DNA of 64,000 nucleotides. It comes from Sphingobium lactosutens DS20. Its GTDB lineage: Bacteria; Pseudomonadota; Alphaproteobacteria; Sphingomonadales; Sphingomonadaceae. Position 1 is the first letter of the stretch. The number at the start of each line of letters is the position of its first letter. Location: contig NZ_ATDP01000082.1 of NCBI RefSeq assembly GCF_000445105.1, positions 62,001-126,000 on the forward strand, given 5' to 3'. Position numbers and translations under genes: made by a program. Positions 33,527 to 41,522 of this stretch are shown here, piece by piece. The notes beneath the pieces are model-generated. The model saw nothing but the letters and a program-made list of their open reading frames with translations. It did not search any database and was not told where the DNA came from.

Positions 33527-35782
33527 ATGAACGGCGCGAATATCCTCCCCAGGCGGGCCGCAGCGTGGCGGAGGCTGATGCCGGCCTTCCTGCGCGGCGG
33601 GCGTCTGGCAGCGTTGGTGGAAGGGGTCACACTCGCGCTATTCCTGGGCATGGCGGGGCTGACCTACCATTTGCTGTCCGGCAGCGGTCAATCCTACACC
33701 TTGCTGACGCCCCCGATCGTCGCGCTGTTGCTCGTCGCGAACCTGGTGCCTGCTATCGCCTTGCTGGTTCTGCTCGGGCGCCGCGTCGCCAAACGCCGGG
33801 CCAGCGCGTCGGCGATCGGCAGCGACGGGCAATTGCATGTGCGGCTCGTCGCGATCTTCTCGATTGTCGCGAGCGTGCCGATGCTGCTGGTCGTCATATT
33901 CGCGTCGCTATTGTTCCAATATGGCGTGCAATTCTGGTTTTCCGACAGCGCGCGGGGGATGCTGCAAAATGCGAGCGACCTGGCGCGCGGCTATTATGAA
34001 CAGAATCTGCGCGAGGTACGCGACGAGACGCTGACCATGGCTGGTGATCTTCGCGATTATCTGAGCCAGACCGACGTCTCCAGCCCGCGGTTTGCGGAAG
34101 GCTATATCTACCAAGTCGTCACGCGAAAGCTGAACCGGTCGGCCATTATCGAGGTGGGAAAGGACGGGATCGCCCGCACCGCCGCGACCGTCGATCCGGA
34201 AAATCGCCCGGTGTCGGAAATGCTGCCAGCCAGCGTTGTGCGGCGACTGGCGGCCGGGGAGGATATTGTGGTGCAGGCGCGCCCCAATCAGGTCGAGGCC
34301 GTGACCCTGCTCTATCCCAATAGCAAGGTCTATCTCTACGCCACGCGCAACGCCGGCACGTCATCCTTCTCCAACGTGGAGCGGGCGCAAAAGGTGATTG
34401 CCGACTATGATCTGTTCGCGGCGCAATCGCGCGCGCTTCAGTTGCGCTTCAACGTGGCCTTGTTCGTCGGCTCATTGCTGCTGGTCGGGATCGCCGTCTA
34501 TATCGCCCTGGCAGTGGCCGACTGGATGGTGCGCCCGGTCAATGAGTTGGTGACGGCCGCGCGGCGCATTACTGCCGGTGATTTGTCGGCCCGCGTCACC
34601 AGTCCGCTGAGCCGCGACGAAATCGGCACGCTTGCGTCGGCCTTCAACCGGATGACGCAGCGCCTGGAAGCGCAAACCGGCGCCTTGGTGGCAGCCAATA
34701 GTCAGTTGGACGAACGCCGCGCCTTCATCGAAGCCATCCTGTCGGGCGTCAGTGCAGGCGTCCTGTCAGTGGACCTGGAGGGCGTGATCCTGCTCCTCAA
34801 CAGCTCGGCAGCGGCCATTTTGGTGGGAGAGGAGGATGATCCGGTCGGCAGGAGGCTGGCAGATATTTCTCCCGAACTGGCGGATTTTGTGGCGTCGGGT
34901 GAGGACGCCGGCATTGTACAGGTGCGCGCCCATGGGGATGTCCGAACCCTGGCCGTGAAGCTGGCCGCCGATGCGTCGCGCCACATCCTCACCTTTGATG
35001 ATATTACTCAGCAGCTGTCGGACCAACGCCGTGCCGCCTGGTCCGACGTCGCACGCCGGATCGCCCACGAAATCAAGAACCCCCTGACCCCCATTCAGCT
35101 GGCCGCCGAACGACTCCAGCGGCGCTATGCCGATGAGGTGACCAGCGACAAGGCGACGTTCAGCCGTCTGACCGGCACCATCGTGCGCCAGGTTGGCGAT
35201 CTTCGGCGGATTGTCGACGAATTTTCCTCTTTCGCGCGGATGCCAAAGCCTGTCTTCCGCCGCGAGGCGATTGGCGACATTGCCCGCCACGCCCTGTTCC
35301 TCCACGAAGTAGCCCATCCCGACATTCGATTTGAATATGTGGCGGACGATAGCGACTTGGAACTGGTCTGTGATCGCCGCCAGCTAGGGCAGGCGCTCAC
35401 GAATATAGTAAAGAATGCCGTTGAAGCCATTGAACCTAAATCCGCATCTGAAACGGGCGGTCCGCGAGGGCATGTCTGCATGGCGCTTTCCCAAGACGGG
35501 GAGGACATTGTCATCACGGTTCGCGATGATGGCATTGGCCTGCCGCCCGAACGGGATCGCATCCTGGAGCCCTATATGACGACGCGAACCAAAGGCACGG
35601 GTCTGGGCCTCGCCATCGTCAAGAAGATTGTCGAAGAACATCTTGGTGAAATCCGCTTTGACGATGCCGAAGGCGGCGGCGCATGCGTGACCCTGCGATT
35701 TGCCGCAGGGGCACTGGAAAAATTGGAAGAGGGGCAGCCGTCAGCGCTGCCAAAAGGAAAAGTGACGGCCCATGGCGCTTGA
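33527..35782 (+). CDS. ntrY: Membrane sensor kinase NtrY
   Basis: 751 residues from the ATG at 33527; a GTG at 33488 would add 13 and no ribosome site decides. There are several N-terminal transmembrane segments with a periplasmic stretch, a fourth helix near 310-335, then HAMP, PAS (FIEAILSGVSAGVLSVDLEGVI), HisKA (ARRIAHEIKNPLTPIQLAAERL) and HATPase domains. It is the partner of NtrX in nitrogen and redox signalling. It overlaps ntrX by 11 bp. Confidence 0.94.
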   Translation: MNGANILPRRAAAWRRLMPAFLRGGRLAALVEGVTLALFLGMAGLTYHLLSGSGQSYTLLTPPIVALLLVANLVPAIALLVLLGRRVAKRRASASAIGSDGQLHVRLVAIFSIVASVPMLLVVIFASLLFQYGVQFWFSDSARGMLQNASDLARGYYEQNLREVRDETLTMAGDLRDYLSQTDVSSPRFAEGYIYQVVTRKLNRSAIIEVGKDGIARTAATVDPENRPVSEMLPASVVRRLAAGEDIVVQARPNQVEAVTLLYPNSKVYLYATRNAGTSSFSNVERAQKVIADYDLFAAQSRALQLRFNVALFVGSLLLVGIAVYIALAVADWMVRPVNELVTAARRITAGDLSARVTSPLSRDEIGTLASAFNRMTQRLEAQTGALVAANSQLDERRAFIEAILSGVSAGVLSVDLEGVILLLNSSAAAILVGEEDDPVGRRLADISPELADFVASGEDAGIVQVRAHGDVRTLAVKLAADASRHILTFDDITQQLSDQRRAAWSDVARRIAHEIKNPLTPIQLAAERLQRRYADEVTSDKATFSRLTGTIVRQVGDLRRIVDEFSSFARMPKPVFRREAIGDIARHALFLHEVAHPDIRFEYVADDSDLELVCDRRQLGQALTNIVKNAVEAIEPKSASETGGPRGHVCMALSQDGEDIVITVRDDGIGLPPERDRILEPYMTTRTKGTGLGLAIVKKIVEEHLGEIRFDDAEGGGACVTLRFAAGALEKLEEGQPSALPKGKVTAHGA

Positions 35783-37142
35783 TATTCTGATTGTCGACGA
35801 TGAAGAGGATATTCGCGATCTCGTCGCGGGTGTGCTTGAAGATGAGGGCTTTACCACACGCACAGCCGCGAACAGCGACAGCGCGATCGACGCGCTGGAT
35901 TCCCGCCGTCCTTCGCTGGTGCTGCTCGACGTCTGGCTCCAGGGATCGCGCATGGATGGTCTGGAGTTGCTCGATGAGATCAAGCGACGCGACCCGACGG
36001 TCCCGGTGTTGATGATTTCGGGCCATGGCAATATCGACACCGCCGTCGCCGCCATCCGCAAGGGCGCGGCCGACTTCATCGAAAAGCCGTTCGAGGCGGA
36101 TCGCCTGCTCCACCTCGTCGCGCGCGCTACGGAGACGGAGCGGCTGCGCCGCGAGAATCAGGTCTTGCGCGCGCGCTTTGGGCAGGATGATGAACTGACC
36201 GGGACGTCGGCCGCCATCAACGGCGTTCGCGCCACCATCAAGAAGGTTGCCGGGACGGGCAGCCGCGTGCTGATTTCCGGCCCGGCCGGCGTCGGGAAGG
36301 AAGTGGCCGCGCGCATGCTGCACAGCTGGAGCGGACGCGCCGACTCGCCTTTCATCATCGTTGCCGCCGCGCGCATGGACCCGGACCGGGTCGAGGAGGA
36401 GTTGTTCGGCATTGAGGATCCGAGCGGGTTGGTGCGCCCCGGTTTCCTGGAACAGGCGCATGGCGGCACGCTCTATCTCGACGAAATCGCTGATATGCCG
36501 CTCACCACGCAGGGCAAGATATTGCGCGTGTTGACGGACCAGAGCTTCACCCGTGTGGGTGGCCAGCGTCAGGTCAAGGTCGACGTGCGCGTCATATCGT
36601 CCACGGCGCTCAATCTGGCGACGGAAATCGAGGAGAGACGATTCCGGGAGGATCTCTTCTACCGCCTCAATGTCGTGCCTCTGGCTATTCCGCCCTTGTC
36701 CGAGCGTCGCGACGATATTCCGCCGCTGGTCGAACATTATCTCGCTAGATTTGCCGCCGATCGCCGCGTTCCCCCGCCTGAAATCGCAAGTGACGCTATG
36801 GCGGCCCTGCAAGCCAACGAATGGCCCGGCAATGTCCGTCAACTACGCAATGTCATAGAACGCACGATGATCCTGGCGCCGGGTGACCGGATCGGGCGTA
36901 TCGAGCTTGATATGCTGCCATCGGAATTGACCAGCGACAGCGGCGGGGAGGGGATCGGTCAATCGGCGATCATGGGCGCCCCCCTTCGAGAAGCGCGCGA
37001 GAGTTTCGAGCGCGAATATCTGCGCATTCAGATCCGCCGCTTTTCCGGCAACATCTCGCGTACGGCGACCTTCATCGGCATGGAAAGATCTGCGCTGCAT
37101 CGCAAGCTCAAGTTGCTGGGCATTACCGAAGACAAGGACTAG
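35772..37142 (+). CDS. ntrX: Response regulator NtrX
   Basis: 456 residues. Receiver with Asp in LVLLDVWLQGSRMDG, an AAA+ domain with an altered Walker A (SGPAGVGKEVAAR), and a C-terminal Fis-like HTH (GNISRTATFIGMERSALHRKLKLLG). The sigma-54 loop GAFTGA is missing: the region reads FGIEDPSGLVRPGFLEQ. As in other alphaproteobacteria, NtrX therefore probably acts without sigma-54. It is the last two-component gene before hfq. Confidence 0.94.
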   Translation: MALDILIVDDEEDIRDLVAGVLEDEGFTTRTAANSDSAIDALDSRRPSLVLLDVWLQGSRMDGLELLDEIKRRDPTVPVLMISGHGNIDTAVAAIRKGAADFIEKPFEADRLLHLVARATETERLRRENQVLRARFGQDDELTGTSAAINGVRATIKKVAGTGSRVLISGPAGVGKEVAARMLHSWSGRADSPFIIVAAARMDPDRVEEELFGIEDPSGLVRPGFLEQAHGGTLYLDEIADMPLTTQGKILRVLTDQSFTRVGGQRQVKVDVRVISSTALNLATEIEERRFREDLFYRLNVVPLAIPPLSERRDDIPPLVEHYLARFAADRRVPPPEIASDAMAALQANEWPGNVRQLRNVIERTMILAPGDRIGRIELDMLPSELTSDSGGEGIGQSAIMGAPLREARESFEREYLRIQIRRFSGNISRTATFIGMERSALHRKLKLLGITEDKD

Positions 37143-37284
37143 CGAGCGGGATTGCCGGTGGACGGCTCTTCGCAATTGCGGTAAAACTCGTGCGTCTCCG
37201 GTCCGCGGAGGCAGGCAAGACGCCCTGCTTAAGGGCGCGACGAGCGGGTAACGTCCCGCCAAGAATATAGGACTGGCGACGACC

Positions 37285-37767
37285 ATGGCCGATAAAGTGA
37301 ACAATTTGCAGGATATTTTCCTGAACAGCCTGCGCAAGAGCAAGACCCCGGTGACCATGTTCCTGGTAAAGGGCGTAAAGCTGCAAGGCATCATCACCTG
37401 GTTCGACAATTTTTCCGTGCTGCTGCGTCGTGATGGGCAGTCGCAACTGGTGTACAAGCATGCCATTTCGACGGTCATGCCTGCCCAGCCGATGGACCTG
37501 ACCGACCTGCGCAAGTCCAGCGATGGCAACGGCAAGCCGAAGCTGTTGCAGGAAATCTTCCTGTCGGCCGTTCGTAAATCGGGCAGCCCGGTGACGATGT
37601 TCCTCGTCAACGGCGTGATGCTGCAGGGTGAGATTGCCGCTTTCGACCTGTTTTGCATGCTGCTGGAGCGCGACGGCATGGTTCAATTGGTCTACAAGCA
37701 CGCTATTTCGACGGTCCAGCCACTCCATGCGCTCGACCTTACCGGCGAAAATGAGCAGGACGACTGA
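37285..37767 (+). CDS. hfq: Tandem-domain RNA chaperone Hfq
   Basis: 160 residues holding two full Hfq Sm domains. The first spans ~7-66 ([20 protein letters not shown] ... [11 protein letters not shown]), the second ~87-146 ([21 protein letters not shown] ... [11 protein letters not shown]), with an exact 80-residue offset (YKHAIST at 57-63 and 137-143). Normal Hfq is 70-100 residues with one domain and forms a hexamer; here a trimer of fused dimers is likely. Copy 1 keeps the FDNF and Asn13-type residues, while copy 2 has Ser and FDLF there. It lies between ntrX and hflX, the usual place. A small GCGGG/CCCGC hairpin lies in the leader (37244-37259). Confidence 0.96.
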   Translation: MADKVNNLQDIFLNSLRKSKTPVTMFLVKGVKLQGIITWFDNFSVLLRRDGQSQLVYKHAISTVMPAQPMDLTDLRKSSDGNGKPKLLQEIFLSAVRKSGSPVTMFLVNGVMLQGEIAAFDLFCMLLERDGMVQLVYKHAISTVQPLHALDLTGENEQDD

Positions 37768-37794
37768 TCGTCACGCTATCTGCCTTTCATTGAC

Positions 37795-37856
37795 GATGCT
37801 CCCGTTCGACCGGCGCTCCAGTCCCTCATGCTGGTCGCTGCACGGACGGGAGCATC
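37795..37856 (+). promoter_or_regulatory. Structured spacer between hfq and hflX
   Basis: GATGCTCCCGT (37795-37805) and its exact complement (37846-37856) form an 11-bp outer stem. CGACC (37807-37811) can pair with GGTCG (37833-37837) inside it. There is no T tract. It may be an attenuator, an RNase processing site or an mRNA target of Hfq itself. Function unknown. Confidence 0.5.
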
Positions 37857-37882
37857 TCGCATTCTAGAGCGTTAGATCCAGC

Positions 37883-39214
37883 ATGGCAGTCTTTAATCGC
37901 GATTCGCAGGACGAAGTATCGCGTGGCGCACGTGCGATCGTCGTCCACGCAGAAACCCGCGGACTGGATCGCCGGGACAGCGATGCCCGGTTGGAAGAAG
38001 CGCGGGGTCTGGCGCTTGCTATCGGCATCGACGTGCGCGCCGCACAGGCATTTCGCGTGCGCGACCTCAAGCCCGCAACCCTGTTCGGCAGCGGCCAGGT
38101 GGACCAGATTGCGACGCTTGCGCGGCAGGAAGACGCCGAGCTGATCATCGTCGACAACAGCCTGTCACCGGTTCAGCAAAGCAATCTGGAAAAGGCATGC
38201 GAAGCCAAGGTCATAGACCGTACCGGCCTCATTCTTGAAATTTTCGGCGAACGTGCCGCGACCAATGAGGGGCGGTTGCAGGTAGAATTGGCCCATCTTG
38301 ACTATCAGGCTGGCCGGTTGGTGCGCAGCTGGACGCACCTTGAGCGGCAGCGCGGCGGCTTTGGGTTTCTGGGCGGTCCGGGCGAAACGCAGATCGAGGC
38401 CGACCGGCGGATGATCCGCGATCGCATGGCCAAGATTCGGCGCGAACTAGACCAGGTGACACGCACGCGGGGGCTTCATCGCGCGCGTCGGCAGCGCGCG
38501 CCTTGGCCGGTCATTGCGCTGGTCGGCTATACCAATGCTGGAAAATCGACGCTTTTCAATCGGCTGACTGGCGCTGACGTCATGGCGGAAGATTTGCTTT
38601 TCGCGACGCTTGATCCGACGATGCGGCAGATAGCGTTGCCCGGCTTGGACAAGGCGATCCTGTCCGACACCGTGGGTTTCGTGTCGGACCTTCCCACCCA
38701 GTTGATTGCCGCTTTTCGCGCGACGCTCGAAGAAGTCCTGTCCGCAGACCTCATCGTCCATGTGCGCGACATCGCGCATCCCGACAGCGAAGCCCAGCGC
38801 GACGACGTACTGGAAGTTCTTGGCGAATTGGGCGTCGCCGGCGAAGGCGCGCTCGATCGCGGGGAGGGGGACCCGGCACCGCCCCCAATGATCGAGGCAT
38901 GGAACAAGCTGGATCTCCTGGACGAAGAAGCCGCAGAATTGATCCAGGAGCAGGCGGCGCGGCGCGAGAACGTCGTCATCCTTTCCGCGCTGACCGGCGA
39001 GGGGGTCGATAGACTACAGCGCATGATCAGCGATCACATGACGTGCGGGGCGAAAGTGTATGACCTCCGCATTCCCGTATCCGACGGCGCAGCGCTGGCT
39101 TGGCTGCATGAACATGGCGAAGTGCTACACTCGACCATAAGCGCCGACGTCATGAATGTCGAGGTGCGGCTTTCGGACGCGACATTCGCGCGTTTTGCAA
39201 AAGCGCATATTTGA
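37883..39214 (+). CDS. hflX: Ribosome-associated GTPase HflX
   Basis: 443 residues. The N-terminal nucleotide-binding domain has the glycine-rich LFGSGQVDQIATLA and the family helix RRGGFGFLGGPGETQIEADRR-type segment (near 155-175). The G domain has G1 GYTNAGKSTLFN, G3 DTVGFVSDLPTQLI and G4 NKLD. It splits stalled or hibernating ribosomes under stress. Its place after hfq is conserved across proteobacteria. Confidence 0.95.
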   Translation: MAVFNRDSQDEVSRGARAIVVHAETRGLDRRDSDARLEEARGLALAIGIDVRAAQAFRVRDLKPATLFGSGQVDQIATLARQEDAELIIVDNSLSPVQQSNLEKACEAKVIDRTGLILEIFGERAATNEGRLQVELAHLDYQAGRLVRSWTHLERQRGGFGFLGGPGETQIEADRRMIRDRMAKIRRELDQVTRTRGLHRARRQRAPWPVIALVGYTNAGKSTLFNRLTGADVMAEDLLFATLDPTMRQIALPGLDKAILSDTVGFVSDLPTQLIAAFRATLEEVLSADLIVHVRDIAHPDSEAQRDDVLEVLGELGVAGEGALDRGEGDPAPPPMIEAWNKLDLLDEEAAELIQEQAARRENVVILSALTGEGVDRLQRMISDHMTCGAKVYDLRIPVSDGAALAWLHEHGEVLHSTISADVMNVEVRLSDATFARFAKAHI

Positions 39215-39249
39215 GAGGGTAGGGCAGCTAATTTCTGCCCGCCACGATC

Positions 39250-39810
39250 TTAGGTCAAATTTTTCTCGACGACGGTGATAGCTGCGTCAAGCGCCGGAGC
39301 GCGCTCGCAGCGATTGTCACACGCCGCCTGTTGCTTCCGCAATCGCGCGAGAATGTCGTTGGCAGCATCGACATTCCCCAATTTTATTTCCGCAAGCGCC
39401 AATCCGCTCAAGGACCCTGGATGATAGTGGAAACCGCGATGCACGCTGCGTTCGAAATATCGGCGCGCGGCATCGGCGTCGCCAAGTCCAAGCTTGGTCA
39501 CGCCTCGTAAAAAGCGCACATCCTTGCTCGGTGTGCGACCCATCAAGCGGTCCAGAATAGGATCAGCCTCGGCATATTTTCCCTGCGCAACCAATTCACG
39601 AGCAAGCTGCAAGGCGCCAACCGGCTTCCGGTCAGGTGGACCACTAAAAGCCCCGTCACCGGAATATGCGGTGCTACTGGAGGAAAGAGTGCCAAAGTCA
39701 TAACCGGCATTGAAGTTTATGCCGGTTATCCCAGTAACGGCATGCCCTCCCTGAGCGACCGCGGGGCCCGAAATGGCGACAAAGAGCGGCAGAAGGAGCC
39801 TCAAGCGCAT
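39250..39810 (-). CDS. Secreted TPR-like protein
   Basis: 186 residues from the ATG at 39810, with AGGAG upstream. The signal peptide ends near GPAVAQ. The mature protein has a low-complexity start, then TPR-type helices (ALQLARELVAQGKYAEADPILDRLM, GVTKLGLGDADAARRYFERSV, LAEIKLGNVDAANDILARL). It probably acts in the periplasm as a scaffold. It is similar in type to the protein at 1054-1437. It is convergent with hflX; a GGGCAG/CTGCCC hairpin (39222-39240) lies between them. Confidence 0.75.
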   Translation of the reverse strand: MRLRLLLPLFVAISGPAVAQGGHAVTGITGINFNAGYDFGTLSSSSTAYSGDGAFSGPPDRKPVGALQLARELVAQGKYAEADPILDRLMGRTPSKDVRFLRGVTKLGLGDADAARRYFERSVHRGFHYHPGSLSGLALAEIKLGNVDAANDILARLRKQQAACDNRCERAPALDAAITVVEKNLT

Positions 39811-39831
39811 AGCATTCTCCTTTAATCTCAA

Positions 39832-40220
39832 TGTTCAAGCTATTCCAGGAAGTAGGAGCAGTCAATACTCGTCCAAATTTTCACTAGTTAACCGCCGCTT
39901 TAGCGTCTTGTGAAAAGCGGAAGTCTCCCGGGGCTTTTTGGCAATCCGCCACTCTGCTAATAGACTGCTTGGTCCCCCCGGGGGGGGACGATGTTTTGAT
40001 CTTGGAGAAGCACCGCCGCTGTGTATCTCGCGCTGACGCATTGCCTGTCGACCATTTGGTGAAGTTGTGCATCCTAAGTGCGCATTATGCCGCTGGTTGC
40101 GCGAAAAGCCGACTGCTCAAAAGGCGAGAAATATCAGGTAAAGGGATGTGTCAGCGTCATGTCAGACTCATTCTGAGCCAGTCACGACTGATACATGTGA
40201 TAAAAAAATGCGAAGAAAAA
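39832..40220. other. Gene-free interval, about 390 bp
   Basis: No supported gene. It includes a C6G8 homopolymer palindrome (39972-39989, GTCCCCCC then GGGGGGGGAC) and a pair of TGTCA units 11 bp apart (40149 and 40160) that resembles a pho box but faces no nearby promoter. The short reading frames here lack start signals, and one runs into the tRNA. Base composition is lower in GC than the flanking genes. Confidence 0.6.
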
Positions 40221-40296
<76 letters not shown>

Positions 40297-40409
40297 ATCC
40301 GGGCGGCGCCGATCATGCCAGCGTTCCGAAGTGGGCGGACTGCTAACAGCGACGGCATGTTTTGCAAACCCCTATTTACAGCTTGTCGTGTTTTTTACCG
40401 AAATTGCGA

Positions 40410-41522
40410 TCAGGCCCAGTCACCGGGCCGCCGCTGTCGTCTGCCCGACCGGTCGATGGCCATGATGATGCCGATGCACAGCATAACGGTCAGCATGGAC
40501 GATCCGCCATAGGACATGAAGGGAAGGGGAATGCCGACGACGGGCGCCAGGCCCATTACCATCATGAGATTGATCGCGACGTAAAAGAAAATGGTGGTGG
40601 TGAGGCCCGCGGCGGCCATCCGTGCGAACTTGTCCTGCGTGCGCATGGATACGCGCAGGCCCCAGCGGAACAGGAGCAGGAAAGCCCCGATCATCAGCAC
40701 GCCGCCCAGCAGGCCCCATTCTTCCGCCATGGTGGCGAACACGAAGTCTGTATGGCCTTCAGGCAGGTAGTCGAGGTGACTCTGCGTGCCTTGCAGGAAC
40801 CCTTTGCCCCAGATGCCACCTGACCCAATTGCAATTTTCGACTGGCTGATGTGATAACCAGCGCCCAGAGGATCGCTTTCGGGATCGAGGAAAATCAGCA
40901 CGCGCTTTTGTTGATAATCATGCAGAAAGCTGAAGGCGATAGGGATGGCGGCCGCAACCGTCAGGCCCGAACCGATGAACAGGCGTAACGGCAGGCCTGC
41001 CAGGAACATGACCGTGACGCCGCCCGCTGCAATCATCGTTGCGGTGCCAAGGTCGGGCTGCACCAACACCAGCGCCCAGGGCAAGCCGATCAGCACCAAT
41101 GCCGGCCATATCGCATTCCATCGCCGGATTTCGCCGACTGGTAGCAGCGCATAGAAGCGCGCCACCGTCAGCACGATGATCGGCTTCATGAATTCGGACG
41201 GCTGAAGCTGCATGAAGCCCAGATTGATCCATCGCTGGCTGCCGCCCCTTACCCCACCGATCAACTCAACCAGCACCAGTGCGACGAGCACCGCGCCATA
41301 GGCCGGAAAGGTATAGCGGGCGAAGACTTCAACGGGGATGCGGCTGAGCACCAGCGCCATGACGGTGAAGATGCAGAAGCGAACTGCCTGATTGGCGGCC
41401 CAGGGGAAAATGCTGCCGCCAGCAGAGCTGTACAATACGATGGTGCCGAAGCCGGCGATGGCCAACAACAATGCCAGCACGCGCCAGGGGAATTGAGTGA
41501 GGGGTTGCGGAACGATACTCAT
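40410..41522 (-). CDS. rodA: Rod-shape peptidoglycan polymerase RodA
   Basis: 370 residues, SEDS family with about ten membrane helices. Motifs: LYSSAGGSIFPWAANQAVRF, RWINLGFMQLQPSEFMKP, QPDLGTATM (catalytic Asp loop), and GLAPVVGIPLPFMSYGGSSMLTVM. It is the glycan strand glycosyltransferase of the elongasome and the partner of PBP2. It is last in the mreBCD-mrdA-rodA operon and overlaps mrdA by ATGA. Confidence 0.96.
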   Translation of the reverse strand: MSIVPQPLTQFPWRVLALLLAIAGFGTIVLYSSAGGSIFPWAANQAVRFCIFTVMALVLSRIPVEVFARYTFPAYGAVLVALVLVELIGGVRGGSQRWINLGFMQLQPSEFMKPIIVLTVARFYALLPVGEIRRWNAIWPALVLIGLPWALVLVQPDLGTATMIAAGGVTVMFLAGLPLRLFIGSGLTVAAAIPIAFSFLHDYQQKRVLIFLDPESDPLGAGYHISQSKIAIGSGGIWGKGFLQGTQSHLDYLPEGHTDFVFATMAEEWGLLGGVLMIGAFLLLFRWGLRVSMRTQDKFARMAAAGLTTTIFFYVAINLMMVMGLAPVVGIPLPFMSYGGSSMLTVMLCIGIIMAIDRSGRRQRRPGDWA

